Origin: JAAFJM01 sp964529175
GTDB lineage: Bacteria > Bacteroidota > Bacteroidia > UKL13-3
DNA length: 64,000 nt
NCBI GenBank assembly: GCA_964529175.1
Contig: CAZGVO010000001.1
Location: 558,001-622,000 of the forward strand
Reading direction: 5' to 3'
The notes under the pieces were generated by a model. It saw nothing but the letters and a program-made list of their open reading frames with translations. It was not told the origin of the DNA and searched no databases. A program made the position numbers and the translations under genes. Positions 17,201-26,400 of this stretch are shown piece by piece; position 1 is the first letter of the stretch, and the number at the start of each line of letters is the position of its first letter.

Positions 17201-19142
17201 TTCCAACAATTCAATCAACAACAGTTATACATTTCCTATTGCCGTACCTTCTGGCTATAAAGGAATTACCATAACTCCAAATATAGGAAGTGGTCTAACC
17301 CAGTGTTTACCATCAAATAGAATAATTTCTATTTCAGAAAAACCAATTTTTATAAAATATTCTCAATTTAACAATACTTACAATTCTGGAATAACAATAA
17401 CTTCAAATACAAACTTAACTGATTTAAAAGAAGCTATAAATGGAGATTTAACAATCTCTGGCCCAATTGAAGTTGCCATTACTTCATCGCAAATTATTAT
17501 GGGTTCTTGTTCACAAATAAAAGTTACTGGAGGCGCAAAATTGAATATTATTGGAAGCACATTATTTAGTTGTGACCAATGGAAAGGCATTTATGTAGAT
17601 AATGCATCACAACTATTAATAAATAACAGTACTGTTAAAAATGCACTTATTGCAGTTGTGGGTGATAATCCAGAAAATATTGAAATAAAAAATTCAGATT
17701 TTGATAACAATTGGTTAGCAATTGGAATAACTAATAATGACCCAAGCCGTAAAACAGAAAATATTTCAATTAAAAATAATAATTTCTCAAATCAAAGTTA
17801 CAATATATTGAATTGTTCGGTTGGTTCTGAAGATATAAGATACAACTTTACGTCTTTAGCACCATCACCAAATAATTACATTAACTTTTTAAATTGCGCA
17901 CATTCACAAATTCCAGTATTTAATGGATCAAGTGCAACAAGCCATTCATTTATTGCTAATATTGAAAACAATAATTTTAATGGAATAGAAGACAATTTAA
18001 TAACTTCACAAATAAATGAATTAACAGCAGTTTCAATATTTAACAGTAGAAGTATTAGTGTTGTTGGCAATTCATTTAATTCATTAGGTAATGAAAAAAG
18101 TAGAGTTTATAGAGGAATTGATGCAATAGGAAATGAAAAAGGATCGTACGAATTATTAATTAAAGAAAACAAATTCAATTATATCGACAACTCAATTAGA
18201 ATAACTAAATACAATAATTTTTGGGTAAGACTTAATTCAATCAATTTTGGAGGAATAGGTGTTGAAGTTTATAATGATGATAATTCTATATTAAGTCCGT
18301 TTCTAACTGAAGTTGTTTGCTTAATTTCGAGAAATACATTTAATAAAACAAACAAAGCCATAATTGTTGCACCTAAATTAAATCCATTCCTAGCAGGCTC
18401 AGCTAATAATAGTTTAAGTACACCGTTTAAACAATCAGTAGGAATTATTTGTAATAAATTTATTGACAATGTATATGGAATAACTGGCTCTGGTGAAATC
18501 ATTGATCAAATGGAAAGACCAACATCAATATTTGAATTTTCTGGAAACGAATTTATTAGAACAGCAGCATATCCTATACCTACGGAATGGGACGTAATTT
18601 GGCAAAACAGCACAACAACACCTTGGAATTATAATTTTGATGTGAGCTATTCAACCAATAATGTTCCTAATATTTATACTGGAACCATAACAAACAATAT
18701 TCCTAATATAAACCCAAGTCAATTTTTATCACCTACCATTTTAAATGGTGTTACTGTTGATTTGTCAAATATCAATAATTTTATGATTGCAAATCCTAAT
18801 TCTTCTTATTTTAATTGTGATTTGGATCCATTCTTTAATCAACATTACATCTATTTGTTGAATCAAATGCCTAAATATAAAAATAACAATGACTCATTGA
18901 ATCTGAATAAAAATACAATTGATGTTTATCCAAATCCAGTAAACGAAATATTGATGATTAAAGGCATTGCAACAGATTCCAAATTTGAAATTTTGGATGT
19001 AACAGGTAAGTCAATATTAGAAGGAAACTACAATGCATCTATGGGCTATATTAATGTTGAAACACTCATTAAAGGAATTTATTTAATAAAAATAAATTAC
19101 AATAATGAAATTGTAACAAGAAAATTTGTTAAGATGGATTAA
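14259..19142 (+). CDS. Giant T9SS cargo: FG-GAP propeller, discoidin-like, glycoside hydrolase, beta-helix
   Basis: 1627 aa. Signal peptide (residues 1-22, ending IQVKAQ). Residues about 40-410 hold seven FG-GAP/VCBS repeats with calcium loops such as DIDGDGKIDIVTSNY, an integrin-like propeller. About 412-550 is discoidin-like (jelly-roll) and a likely sugar-binding module. About 555-960 looks like a clan GH-A TIM barrel with NEP acid/base E707 (NRNEPNKWWG) and nucleophile E841 (LWLSEFGYG). About 1060-1500 is Asn-rich parallel beta-helix. The last 75 residues are a T9SS type A sorting domain (VYPNPVNE, KGIYLIKI). Probably a surface-attached or released polysaccharide-degrading protein. The exact GH family is not assigned. 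Confidence 0.85.
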   Translation: MKKKFKQSVYLVLLFFNIQVKAQFISTSFQTKVDFSTGAGTQNPNQVSAKDFDNDGKIDIASVNHVSNNCSVFKNISTTTSLNSGSLSTPNLYTTGTNPAYIGSEDIDGDGKIDIVTSNYASSNISVLRNISTTGTINFSTKVDYTVGANSGPVVFADIDGDGKKDLINPNFNTNFFSVHKNLSTSGSITLSTRQDFSTSGPGQLAREIVAADFNNDNKTDVAVLYYNGYTAIFKNTSTGGTISFTNVTNLTGVNLNVGISAGDLDNDGFIDLLVSSYNTAQIMVFKNSSTTSTISFNANVKFSSGNNPQGNAIIDLDGDNRPELVVCNRGSNNVSIFKNISTTGTINTSSFSAKVDYLTGTTPTFLEFADINDDGKKDLITSNWGANTISVLQNQVKTLILITDEMVHPLYTWTDEPTSNPMRLFDEPLSTTPSTEIEIKKWGYYDDISIVIDLGNTFNITDFNFFDINEVGILTIYSGSPSAWTLQQTFGTGLFNQWNNNTINITSRFLKLRLQFNTFSPGGHPRVNEINLLGYQTTNTPVITPSITSHTLPNVDDLMGINAGVFNKSTDLKDFKNVRAFIDADWIDGGTLTYPNNGYKFNPSYNDGSDLDNDILSKKDLGINIYPCIQKTSTWLRGSQSPEIKPVFGTGGSENPSSYIPHAETMYEFAGRYGNNTTFSSTNLSSSQPSLGYGLDAIKYIENRNEPNKWWGDPLNDIFFSPFELAAMSSADYDAHQGAITGNFGVNNADPAIKMVMGGLASLDLKYIKSMKLWADYNRNASGKGIFPADVLNFHHYSNPDPKSLSLAISPEDDGLINKLKEIVDYRNRYLPGKELWLSEFGYGDGSSRDGNPSLRKQDVPVITGQTKSETQANWLLRSFLAISASGFDKAMWFSFDDDAAAEHYANCGLRTAMRERTVGGEESYNLKPAFYYYQCMNKTLKGYKFDSDLSSSSGNANVMIYKYTKTGSTEVVYAVWYKTSNNSINNSYTFPIAVPSGYKGITITPNIGSGLTQCLPSNRIISISEKPIFIKYSQFNNTYNSGITITSNTNLTDLKEAINGDLTISGPIEVAITSSQIIMGSCSQIKVTGGAKLNIIGSTLFSCDQWKGIYVDNASQLLINNSTVKNALIAVVGDNPENIEIKNSDFDNNWLAIGITNNDPSRKTENISIKNNNFSNQSYNILNCSVGSEDIRYNFTSLAPSPNNYINFLNCAHSQIPVFNGSSATSHSFIANIENNNFNGIEDNLITSQINELTAVSIFNSRSISVVGNSFNSLGNEKSRVYRGIDAIGNEKGSYELLIKENKFNYIDNSIRITKYNNFWVRLNSINFGGIGVEVYNDDNSILSPFLTEVVCLISRNTFNKTNKAIIVAPKLNPFLAGSANNSLSTPFKQSVGIICNKFIDNVYGITGSGEIIDQMERPTSIFEFSGNEFIRTAAYPIPTEWDVIWQNSTTTPWNYNFDVSYSTNNVPNIYTGTITNNIPNINPSQFLSPTILNGVTVDLSNINNFMIANPNSSYFNCDLDPFFNQHYIYLLNQMPKYKNNNDSLNLNKNTIDVYPNPVNEILMIKGIATDSKFEILDVTGKSILEGNYNASMGYINVETLIKGIYLIKINYNNEIVTRKFVKMD

Positions 19143-19185
19143 TAATTAAATTTTTTCAAATTCGGACTTTACAAAATTGAAAACA

Positions 19186-19222
19186 AAAAGGGCTTTGAAT
19201 ATATTTCAAAGCCCTTTTTTGT
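19186..19222 (+). terminator. Rho-independent terminator after the giant T9SS gene
   Basis: AAAAAGGGCTTTGAA, short AT loop, TTCAAAGCCCTTTTTT. Starts 44 bp after the stop codon. Confidence 0.9.
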
Positions 19223-19265
19223 TTTCAAATATTCGTACACTTAGCTATTATAAAACTAAAATAAA

Positions 19266-19273
19266 TATATTTG
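19266..19273 (+). promoter_or_regulatory. Candidate -7 box very close to a start codon
   Basis: TATATTTG matches the Bacteroidota -7 consensus TANNTTTG. The ATG of the next gene is at 19280, only 6 bp later, so transcription would begin at or next to the start codon (leaderless or nearly so). No convincing -33 TTG is visible. Confidence 0.45.
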
Positions 19274-19279
19274 CATTAG

Positions 19280-20137
19280 ATGAAAAGAGCAATTGTAACC
19301 ATTACCCTAGGTAAAAAACACCAAAAATTATGGTCAAAAATATGCAAAGAAAATTGGACACAATACTGTAAAAAACATTCATTAGATTTAATAGATATTG
19401 ACACCCCGCTAGATTCTTCAGAAAGGGGCTTGTCTAGATCGCCCTCATGGCAAAAATGTTTGATACTAAACCATCCAAAGGTAAAAGAATATGAACAAGT
19501 GGCGTGGTTAGATTCGGATATCGTAATTAATAATGAAAATGCTCCTAACATTTTCTCAGGCTTGCAGGCTCATGAAATTGGTGGAGTTAAAGATTGGGTT
19601 TACCCTACTCCTGAACTATACAAAAAAATGAAAGAGGCACAAAACAATTATGCTGAATTAATAAATAGTGCTACTCTTAAAGAAGATACCATTAGTAAGT
19701 ATTATACAAATTTTGGACTTCCCAACGAATTTAATGATGTAGTTCAAGGTGGTGTTTTAGTTTTTTCACCAAAGCACCATAAAGAACTTCTTGAAAAGGT
19801 ATACTACAATTACCAAGATAAAGGTGCGAACTATTGGCACTATGAAATGAGACCACTTTCTTATGAAATATTAAAAAGCGGTAATTTAAAATGGTTAGAT
19901 GAAAGATTTAATCGAATTTGGGAAATAGATAAAGAACTTAACTGCCCTGCGCTTTTTGAAATATATAAAAATAACACTTTATTATTTAAAATAACAAGAC
20001 GTTTAGACTTTGAAATAGGAACTTCATTTAATAAAGACTTTTCAGAAACCATGCATAAATATTTTAAACAATCATACTTTTTTCACTTTGCAGGTGCTTT
20101 TAGCGACATGCTACTACTAAAAAACTATAACCAATGA
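19280..20137 (+). CDS. Glycosyltransferase-like protein with a DxD motif
   Basis: 285 aa, soluble GT-A type fold. N-terminal MKRAIVTITLGKKHQKLWSK, then VAWLDSDIVINNENAPNIF with the metal-binding DSD at about residue 80, and QGGVLVFSPKHHKELLEKVY, a layout like the galactosyltransferase/GT34-like nucleotide-sugar transferases. Its stop overlaps the start of the methyltransferase gene by 4 bp (ATGA), so the two are translationally coupled. It probably builds or decorates a surface glycan. Confidence 0.7.
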   Translation: MKRAIVTITLGKKHQKLWSKICKENWTQYCKKHSLDLIDIDTPLDSSERGLSRSPSWQKCLILNHPKVKEYEQVAWLDSDIVINNENAPNIFSGLQAHEIGGVKDWVYPTPELYKKMKEAQNNYAELINSATLKEDTISKYYTNFGLPNEFNDVVQGGVLVFSPKHHKELLEKVYYNYQDKGANYWHYEMRPLSYEILKSGNLKWLDERFNRIWEIDKELNCPALFEIYKNNTLLFKITRRLDFEIGTSFNKDFSETMHKYFKQSYFFHFAGAFSDMLLLKNYNQ

Positions 20138-20850
20138 AAGTAAACAAATCAGATAATAGAAGCTTTTTTCCAAAACCAGTTGAAATTTTTACCAATGGTA
20201 TGTTTTACAACAGATCTGGCCTATTAGAAAACATCAAACACTTCGCACCATTATTAAAAGGAAAAATATTAGACTTTGGTTGTGGAAGTAAACCTTATGA
20301 AGAGTGTTTCGTTAATAAAACAGAGTATATTGGACTTGATATAGAAAACAAAGGTTTTGAATACGAGCAAAACCTTGTAGATGTTTTTTATGATGGAAAA
20401 AAAATACCTTTTGACAACGAAACTTTTGATAACGTATTTTCAACTGAAGTATTTGAACATGTTTTTGAACTTGAACCTTCATTAACAGAAATAAATAGGG
20501 TTCTTAAAAATAATGGGTATTTATTAATAACAATACCGTTCTTTTGGGAAGAACATGCTGAACCATATGATTTTTGTAGATACACCACATTTGGAATTAC
20601 TTATTTATTAGAAAAAAAAGGTTTCAAAATTGTTTCAACAAAAAAAAACGGGGATTATTTTACAGCAATAGCACAACTAAAAAACACGTATTATCTTACC
20701 CTATTTAGAAACCAAAATAGGTTAATGAGGAAACTTTTAATGCTAATAGTAATGTATAACAACCTAAAAGGATATGCACTTTCAAAAGTATTTCCTAAAA
20801 ATAAAAAAGCTTACATAAATAACATAATTTTAGCTCAAAAAATTAATTAG
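20134..20850 (+). CDS. Class I SAM-dependent methyltransferase
   Basis: 238 aa. SAM motif I is KILDFGCGSKPYEE (about residues 45-58), followed by YIGLDIENKG and FSTEVFEHVFELEP, the Methyltransf_11 pattern. It overlaps the preceding glycosyltransferase by 4 bp. A role in methylating a glycan or its precursor is inferred from this coupling; the acceptor is unknown. Ends shortly before the second FG-GAP gene. Confidence 0.8.
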   Translation: MKVNKSDNRSFFPKPVEIFTNGMFYNRSGLLENIKHFAPLLKGKILDFGCGSKPYEECFVNKTEYIGLDIENKGFEYEQNLVDVFYDGKKIPFDNETFDNVFSTEVFEHVFELEPSLTEINRVLKNNGYLLITIPFFWEEHAEPYDFCRYTTFGITYLLEKKGFKIVSTKKNGDYFTAIAQLKNTYYLTLFRNQNRLMRKLLMLIVMYNNLKGYALSKVFPKNKKAYINNIILAQKIN

Positions 20851-20884
20851 CAGTAAATTAATTTTAAGATTTAGTTTTTAAAAT

Positions 20885-20892
20885 TATATTTG
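20885..20892 (+). promoter_or_regulatory. Candidate -7 box of the 480-aa FG-GAP protein gene
   Basis: TATATTTG, a full match to TANNTTTG, 26 bp upstream of the ATG at 20919. The -33 element is not clear. Confidence 0.5.
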
Positions 20893-20918
20893 TTTAATTT
20901 AAATCAAAAACTCAAAAT

Positions 20919-22361
20919 ATGAAAATAAACTTTTTATCAATAATGTTGCTATTTTCGACTACAACATTATTCTCACAAATTAATTCAGCTTCTTTTGGAA
21001 GTAGAGTAGATCTATCAACCACATCTAGTAGCAGTAGCACAGCAGGCTTAGGGGTAGCAGATTTTGATGGAGATGGAAAGCTAGATATAGCTACCACCAA
21101 TCCTCAAATCAATAAGGTTTCAGTGTTTAAAAACAACACTACATCATCTATTAGTTCTGCATCTTTTAGCACGGCAACACAGTTCGATTGCGGAGCCGCA
21201 CCAACCAGCATGGCTACTGAGGATATTGATGGAGATGGCAAAAAGGATATTTTTGTTGGAAATTATACTTCTAGTGACATATCTGTTTTAAGAAACACTA
21301 GTACGTCAGGAACTATATCATTCGCAAACAAAATTGACATTGCAGTTGGAGCAAATTCTGGACAAGTAGTTTTTGCAGATATTAATGGTGACGGAAAAAA
21401 AGATATGTTGAACACAAATTTTGGGACAACATTCTTTTCAGTTCATGTTAACCAAAGCACCATTGGCACTGTAAGTTTCAAAACTAGAAAAGATATATAT
21501 ACCAATGACTTTGGAGATTTAGCTAGAGAAATATGTATTTGCGATATAGATAAAGATGGAAAAAATGATGTAGTTGTGCTTTATTATAATGGCTACACAA
21601 GCATTTTTTTAAATACCAGTTCAACAAATAATGTTTCCTTCAATAATGATCTTAACATTAGAACATCTAATCTAAATGCTGGTTTATCAGTAGGAGATAT
21701 AGATGGGGACTCAAAAATTGACATTCTAGTTTCAGGATATAACACACAAAATATATTTGTAATTAAAAACACAACCGTAGGCAGTAGTGTTTCATTTGAC
21801 CCATTATTAATTATTGATGCAGGATTAAATCCTCATGGAAATGCTATATTTGACTTAGACGGAGATGCAAAACCCGAACTTGTAGTATGTAATAGAGGCT
21901 CGAACAATGTTTTTGTTTATAAAAATATATATTCAGGAACTACACTTGATGAAAATTCTTTCTCTAGTCCTGTGGCATTTAACGTAGGTTCTGTTCCTGT
22001 ATTTCTGGAGTTTGCTGACTTAAATGGAGATGGAAAGAAAGAATTGATTACAGCAAACAATGGAGCAAATACCGTTTCAATATTAACAAACAATATCGCA
22101 AGCACAAGCGTATTATCTTTAAAAACCAACACTCTTAATGTATATCCAAATCCAACAAAAGACTATACAACCATTAATATTGGGAAAGAATCAGTGGGAA
22201 GTTATACTATTTACAGTTCGGAAGGAAAAAATGTTTTATCGGGAAAGATTGAAAACCAAACCGAGATTAACATAAGCACATCAATTTTGCAATCAGGTAT
22301 TTATATTGTTGAAGTTGAAACAAATTTAGGTAAAACAACCTCGAAACTTATAAAGGAATAG
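20919..22361 (+). CDS. T9SS-secreted FG-GAP repeat (beta-propeller) protein
   Basis: 480 aa. Signal peptide (ending TTLFSQ), seven FG-GAP/VCBS repeats (for example DIDGDGKKDIFVGNY, DLNGDGKKELITANN) over about residues 25-395, and a T9SS type A sorting domain (about 405-480, NVYPNPTKDYTTINI). It is a paralogue of the N-terminal 400 residues of the 1627-aa protein at 14259: VVCNRGSNNV and VLYYNGYT occur in both at the same place. It lacks the hydrolase and helix modules, so it is a stand-alone version of the propeller, probably calcium-binding and surface-located. Confidence 0.87.
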   Translation: MKINFLSIMLLFSTTTLFSQINSASFGSRVDLSTTSSSSSTAGLGVADFDGDGKLDIATTNPQINKVSVFKNNTTSSISSASFSTATQFDCGAAPTSMATEDIDGDGKKDIFVGNYTSSDISVLRNTSTSGTISFANKIDIAVGANSGQVVFADINGDGKKDMLNTNFGTTFFSVHVNQSTIGTVSFKTRKDIYTNDFGDLAREICICDIDKDGKNDVVVLYYNGYTSIFLNTSSTNNVSFNNDLNIRTSNLNAGLSVGDIDGDSKIDILVSGYNTQNIFVIKNTTVGSSVSFDPLLIIDAGLNPHGNAIFDLDGDAKPELVVCNRGSNNVFVYKNIYSGTTLDENSFSSPVAFNVGSVPVFLEFADLNGDGKKELITANNGANTVSILTNNIASTSVLSLKTNTLNVYPNPTKDYTTINIGKESVGSYTIYSSEGKNVLSGKIENQTEINISTSILQSGIYIVEVETNLGKTTSKLIKE

Positions 22362-22379
22362 GGATTTAATATAAAAAAA

Positions 22380-22415
22380 GGCGCGTATTTGTTATTATAA
22401 GAACATTTACGCGCC
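22380..22415. terminator. Bidirectional terminator between convergent genes
   Basis: GGCGCGTA at 22380-22387 pairs with TACGCGCC at 22408-22415, flanked by A-run and T-run on the two sides. It serves the FG-GAP gene (+) and the glycosyltransferase (-), whose stop is at 22407. Confidence 0.8.
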
Positions 22416-23342
22416 TTTTTTATTTAACAAGCTACTAATTTTTTTATATATCTTAGTCCTAAAGACAAAAGCAGGAAAAGCCCTATCTGAAAGGTATTTA
22501 TTATCCATTATAGTATTGTGAACCACAAAATTAGGGTGATTTATTTTATCTAAATCATAGGCCGTAATATTTGCCAAATCACTTTCTACATTTTTTGAGT
22601 TAAGCGCATTAATATCAAATCCAATATTGGTAACCATACTTTTTACAGGCATAACCGACAATCCATAATTAGAAAGTAATGCATAACTCCACTGATAATC
22701 CCATGTATCTTTATTGTCAAATACAACCTGATTAAACATATTCAAAAAATGAGATCTAACCCTATTGTTAGGAATAGTGTCAACTATTAAATTTTGAGCA
22801 ATAAAATTATCATAGCTTGACATATTAACATCATAAAGGTTCCAAGCTCTTCTCCATGTTGCCCACCCCCAAATACTAGCTAATTTACTAAAATAATAAC
22901 TGAATTGATAATTCTCTTTATAGTCGTAATCTAGTATACAGCCAGATATATGCATTACTCTATTATCTTCTTTGTATTTATTTAGCAACTCTTCACAGTA
23001 TTTGAAAAAACTCTCATTAGGTAAACAATCATCTTCTAAAATAATGCCTTGCTCTTCATTTTCAAAAAACCAATCTATAGCCGAACTTACTGCAACTTTA
23101 CAGCCTAAATTATTTGACCTAAAAAGTGTTTTCACCTCGCATTCCCAATCAATATCTTTTATTATATTTCTTGTTCGCTCACACAATTCGAATTCACCTA
23201 ATCTATCAACTCTCGGACCATCGGCAGCTATATAAAGTTTTTTAGGCTTCATTTTTTTTATGCTTTCAAACACCAGCTTTGTCGTATCCGGTCTATTGAA
23301 AATTAAAAAAAGTATAGGGGTTTGAAACACATTTTTTTTCAC
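22407..23342 (-). CDS. Glycosyltransferase, GT2/GNT-I-like
   Basis: 311 aa. N-terminal TPILFLIFNRPDTTKLVFESI, then LYIAADGPR and GIILEDDCLPNESFFKYCEELL; the EDD motif is the metal-binding site typical of this group of nucleotide-sugar transferases. A WGWATWRRAWNLYD segment follows. No membrane helix is present. It lies convergent to the FG-GAP gene within the glycan/T9SS region. Donor and acceptor are not known. Confidence 0.78.
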   Translation of the reverse strand: MKKNVFQTPILFLIFNRPDTTKLVFESIKKMKPKKLYIAADGPRVDRLGEFELCERTRNIIKDIDWECEVKTLFRSNNLGCKVAVSSAIDWFFENEEQGIILEDDCLPNESFFKYCEELLNKYKEDNRVMHISGCILDYDYKENYQFSYYFSKLASIWGWATWRRAWNLYDVNMSSYDNFIAQNLIVDTIPNNRVRSHFLNMFNQVVFDNKDTWDYQWSYALLSNYGLSVMPVKSMVTNIGFDINALNSKNVESDLANITAYDLDKINHPNFVVHNTIMDNKYLSDRAFPAFVFRTKIYKKISSLLNKKGA

Positions 23343-23467
23343 AATTATACAAATTTATTACTTAAATCGAAATAAACATGTAAAATTGAAATTTAATAGT
23401 TATAAAATCACATCGCATAATTGTGCTTTTTATTCTAAAGATTATGCACAGCTAAGTAATTATAAAA

Positions 23468-26400
23468 ATGACCAAAAACATTTTATTAATATTTTTAATA
23501 TTTACGTTAAACAAAACCAATGCTCAAAGCTTTAAGTGGGCCCAAAAAGAAAGCAGTACAAGCACAGATTATGCTCACTATGTAACGCCAGACAACGGAA
23601 GTAATGTTTTTTTAACAGGCTACTTTGAATCAACTATCACCTTTCAAGGGACAGGGGCTCCTGCAACTAGATCTCTGACTTCAAATGGACAAAAAGATGT
23701 CTATTTAGTAAAAAAAGATTGTAATAGAAACTTGGTTTGGAAAAACCAAATAGGAAGCATAGGAAACGATGCTGGAGATTACGCATTTAATGCCGTAAAA
23801 TACGACAATAAAGGACATATTTATCTTACAGGCACTATTGCAGGAAACACAACTTTTTCAACCACAAACGGCTCACCTATAAACATCACAGGCACTGGAG
23901 GTTATGATATTTTTTTAGCAAAATATGATACAAATGGGGTGCTAAAATGGGCTGTAAAAAGCGGTAGCAACGCAAATGATGAAGCAATGGATTGTTTTAT
24001 TGACAAGGCTGGAAACATCTTAATTTGTGGTTATTTTAGGTCTACAGCAACTTTTGGAACAACATCTGGCGCAACGATTACAAAAGTAAGTAATGGCGCT
24101 GAAGATTTATTTATGGCAAAATATGACAGCCTTGGTAAACTTCTTTGGGTAAATACAGCTGGCAGTAATGTTACTGATGTTGCTACTTCAATAGCTGCTG
24201 ACAATCAAAATAATGTTTATCTTGGTGGGAATTTTGCAAATCCTTCGGGAACTACAACATTTGGCTCCCTATCAATATCTAATACTGGGTCTTGGGGAGC
24301 GTATATTGCAAAAGCAACAGAATCCGGAAATTGGATTTGGCTAAATGGAATGGGTGGAAATGTAAGCGAGGGGATAAACTATATAGCAGTTGACGAAAAT
24401 TGTGATGTTTACATAACGGGTAACTTTGTAGGTGGAAACACAAATTTTTCTTCATCTCTCCCCGGCATTAGCCTTCCTTTAATAAACAACGGAGGATTTG
24501 ACCTAAATGTAGCTGCACTTGATAGTTCAGGCGTATTGAAATGGGTTAAAGCTTTAGGGGGGGGCGGAACAGAGTATGGTTGGCATATTTCTACAAATAA
24601 AAACACAAATATTCTTACTCTTTCAGGCTACTTTACAGGAACCACAAATCTTGGCAATGGCAATATATTTTCATCGGCAGGCCTTGGTGATGGCTATATT
24701 TGTTTTTTGGATAAGTTAACCGGTTCCACTATTAATGCCTTAAGAATTGGAGGAACAGGCGAAGATCATAGTTTTTGCACCACACCTGACAGATTTGGAA
24801 ACTTGTATAATTGCGGGCTATTTTCAAGCACAGCATCTTTTGGAACAAACAGTTTAACTAGTTCTGGCGCTGAAGATTCCTATTTTGCAAAATTAGCACC
24901 TACTGCACCTTTTAAACTTAAACCAACTAATACAAGCATTTGTAGTGGGGATAGTATTTTACTTCAACCTCTTGATTCAATGTTTGGAGTTTCTTTTCAA
25001 TGGTTTAGAAATAACATAGCCATAGCTGGTGCTAATAAATTTACTTATTACGCTAAAACTTCGGGAACATATAAACTTAAAGTAACTAATAATTGTAGTG
25101 AAATAGATTCATCGGAAGAAATAACACTTACTGTAACAAATATTTCAGTGAATGCAGGCATTGATGCCACTATTTGCCGTGGTGATAGCGTGCAACTAAC
25201 AGCCTCGGGGGCCACTTTTTATTATTGGACACCATCCTTAAGTCTTAGCAATGTTAATATTTTCAACCCTATTGCTAAACCTACTGATACAATTAATTAC
25301 ATAGTAAGAGGAATAAGTGGAACGTGTATTGCTTACGATACAGTAAAGATTAACACCAAACCTATTTTAGCACAAGCAGGAAGTGATTCAACCATTTGTA
25401 ATGGAGATAGTATAAGATTAAATGGCTCAGCAATTGGAACATTTATTTGGGAAAACAATGCTTTTTTAAGTGATAGTAATGCATTAAATACTTTTATAAA
25501 ACCAAATATTACAAGCAATTTTATTTTAAAAGTTACAAATTTAGGCTGCACACGAAGAGACACGGTAAAAATTACTGTAAATAGTCCAACAGCGTTTGCA
25601 GGAATAGATAAAACTATTTGTTTAGGAGATAGTATTTTATTAAACGGCACAGGTAATGGCAACTTAAAATGGTCTCCTAAAAACAACTTAACCGACACCT
25701 CAAATATAGTAACTTATGCAAAACCAAATATTAATAGCACCTATTATTTAACCGCAACAATTGGCAGATGTGTTCAGAGAGACACTATTCAAATTTTAGT
25801 AAATCAGGTATTTGTTCAACTTGATAAAGATACCTCAATTTGCAAAGGTGATAGCATTCAATTAAATGCAACAGTAGTTGGGTCATTTTTATGGCAAACT
25901 AACCCAAGTTTAAACAACCCAAATCAGCTTTCTCCTTTTGTTAAGCCACAAACCACCACACTTTATATATTAGAAGCCACAAGCGGAACATGTACTAAGC
26001 GCGACTCTATTAACATTACTGTTTTTGCTCCTATTAGTAATGCTTCAACTGACCAAACTATATGTTTAGGAGATAGTACTCAATTAAACGGTACAGGTTA
26101 TAATTTATTAAAATGGTACCCTAAATTAGGGTTAACAGATAGTTTAACAGCAAACACTTATGCCAAACCGAACATTACCACAAATTATGTTTTATTGGCT
26201 CAAGATGGAAGATGTTTTGCTCGCGATACTGTTAAAATAAATGTAACTCAAATTGCAGCAAATGCAGGTACCAACAAAGGAATTTGCCCAGGAGACAGTG
26301 TTCAACTTAATGGCTCAGCAACGGGTTCGTTTTTTTGGGAAACAAAAACTGGTTTAAATAACACCAATATATTAAATCCATTTGTAAAGCCCAGCATTTC

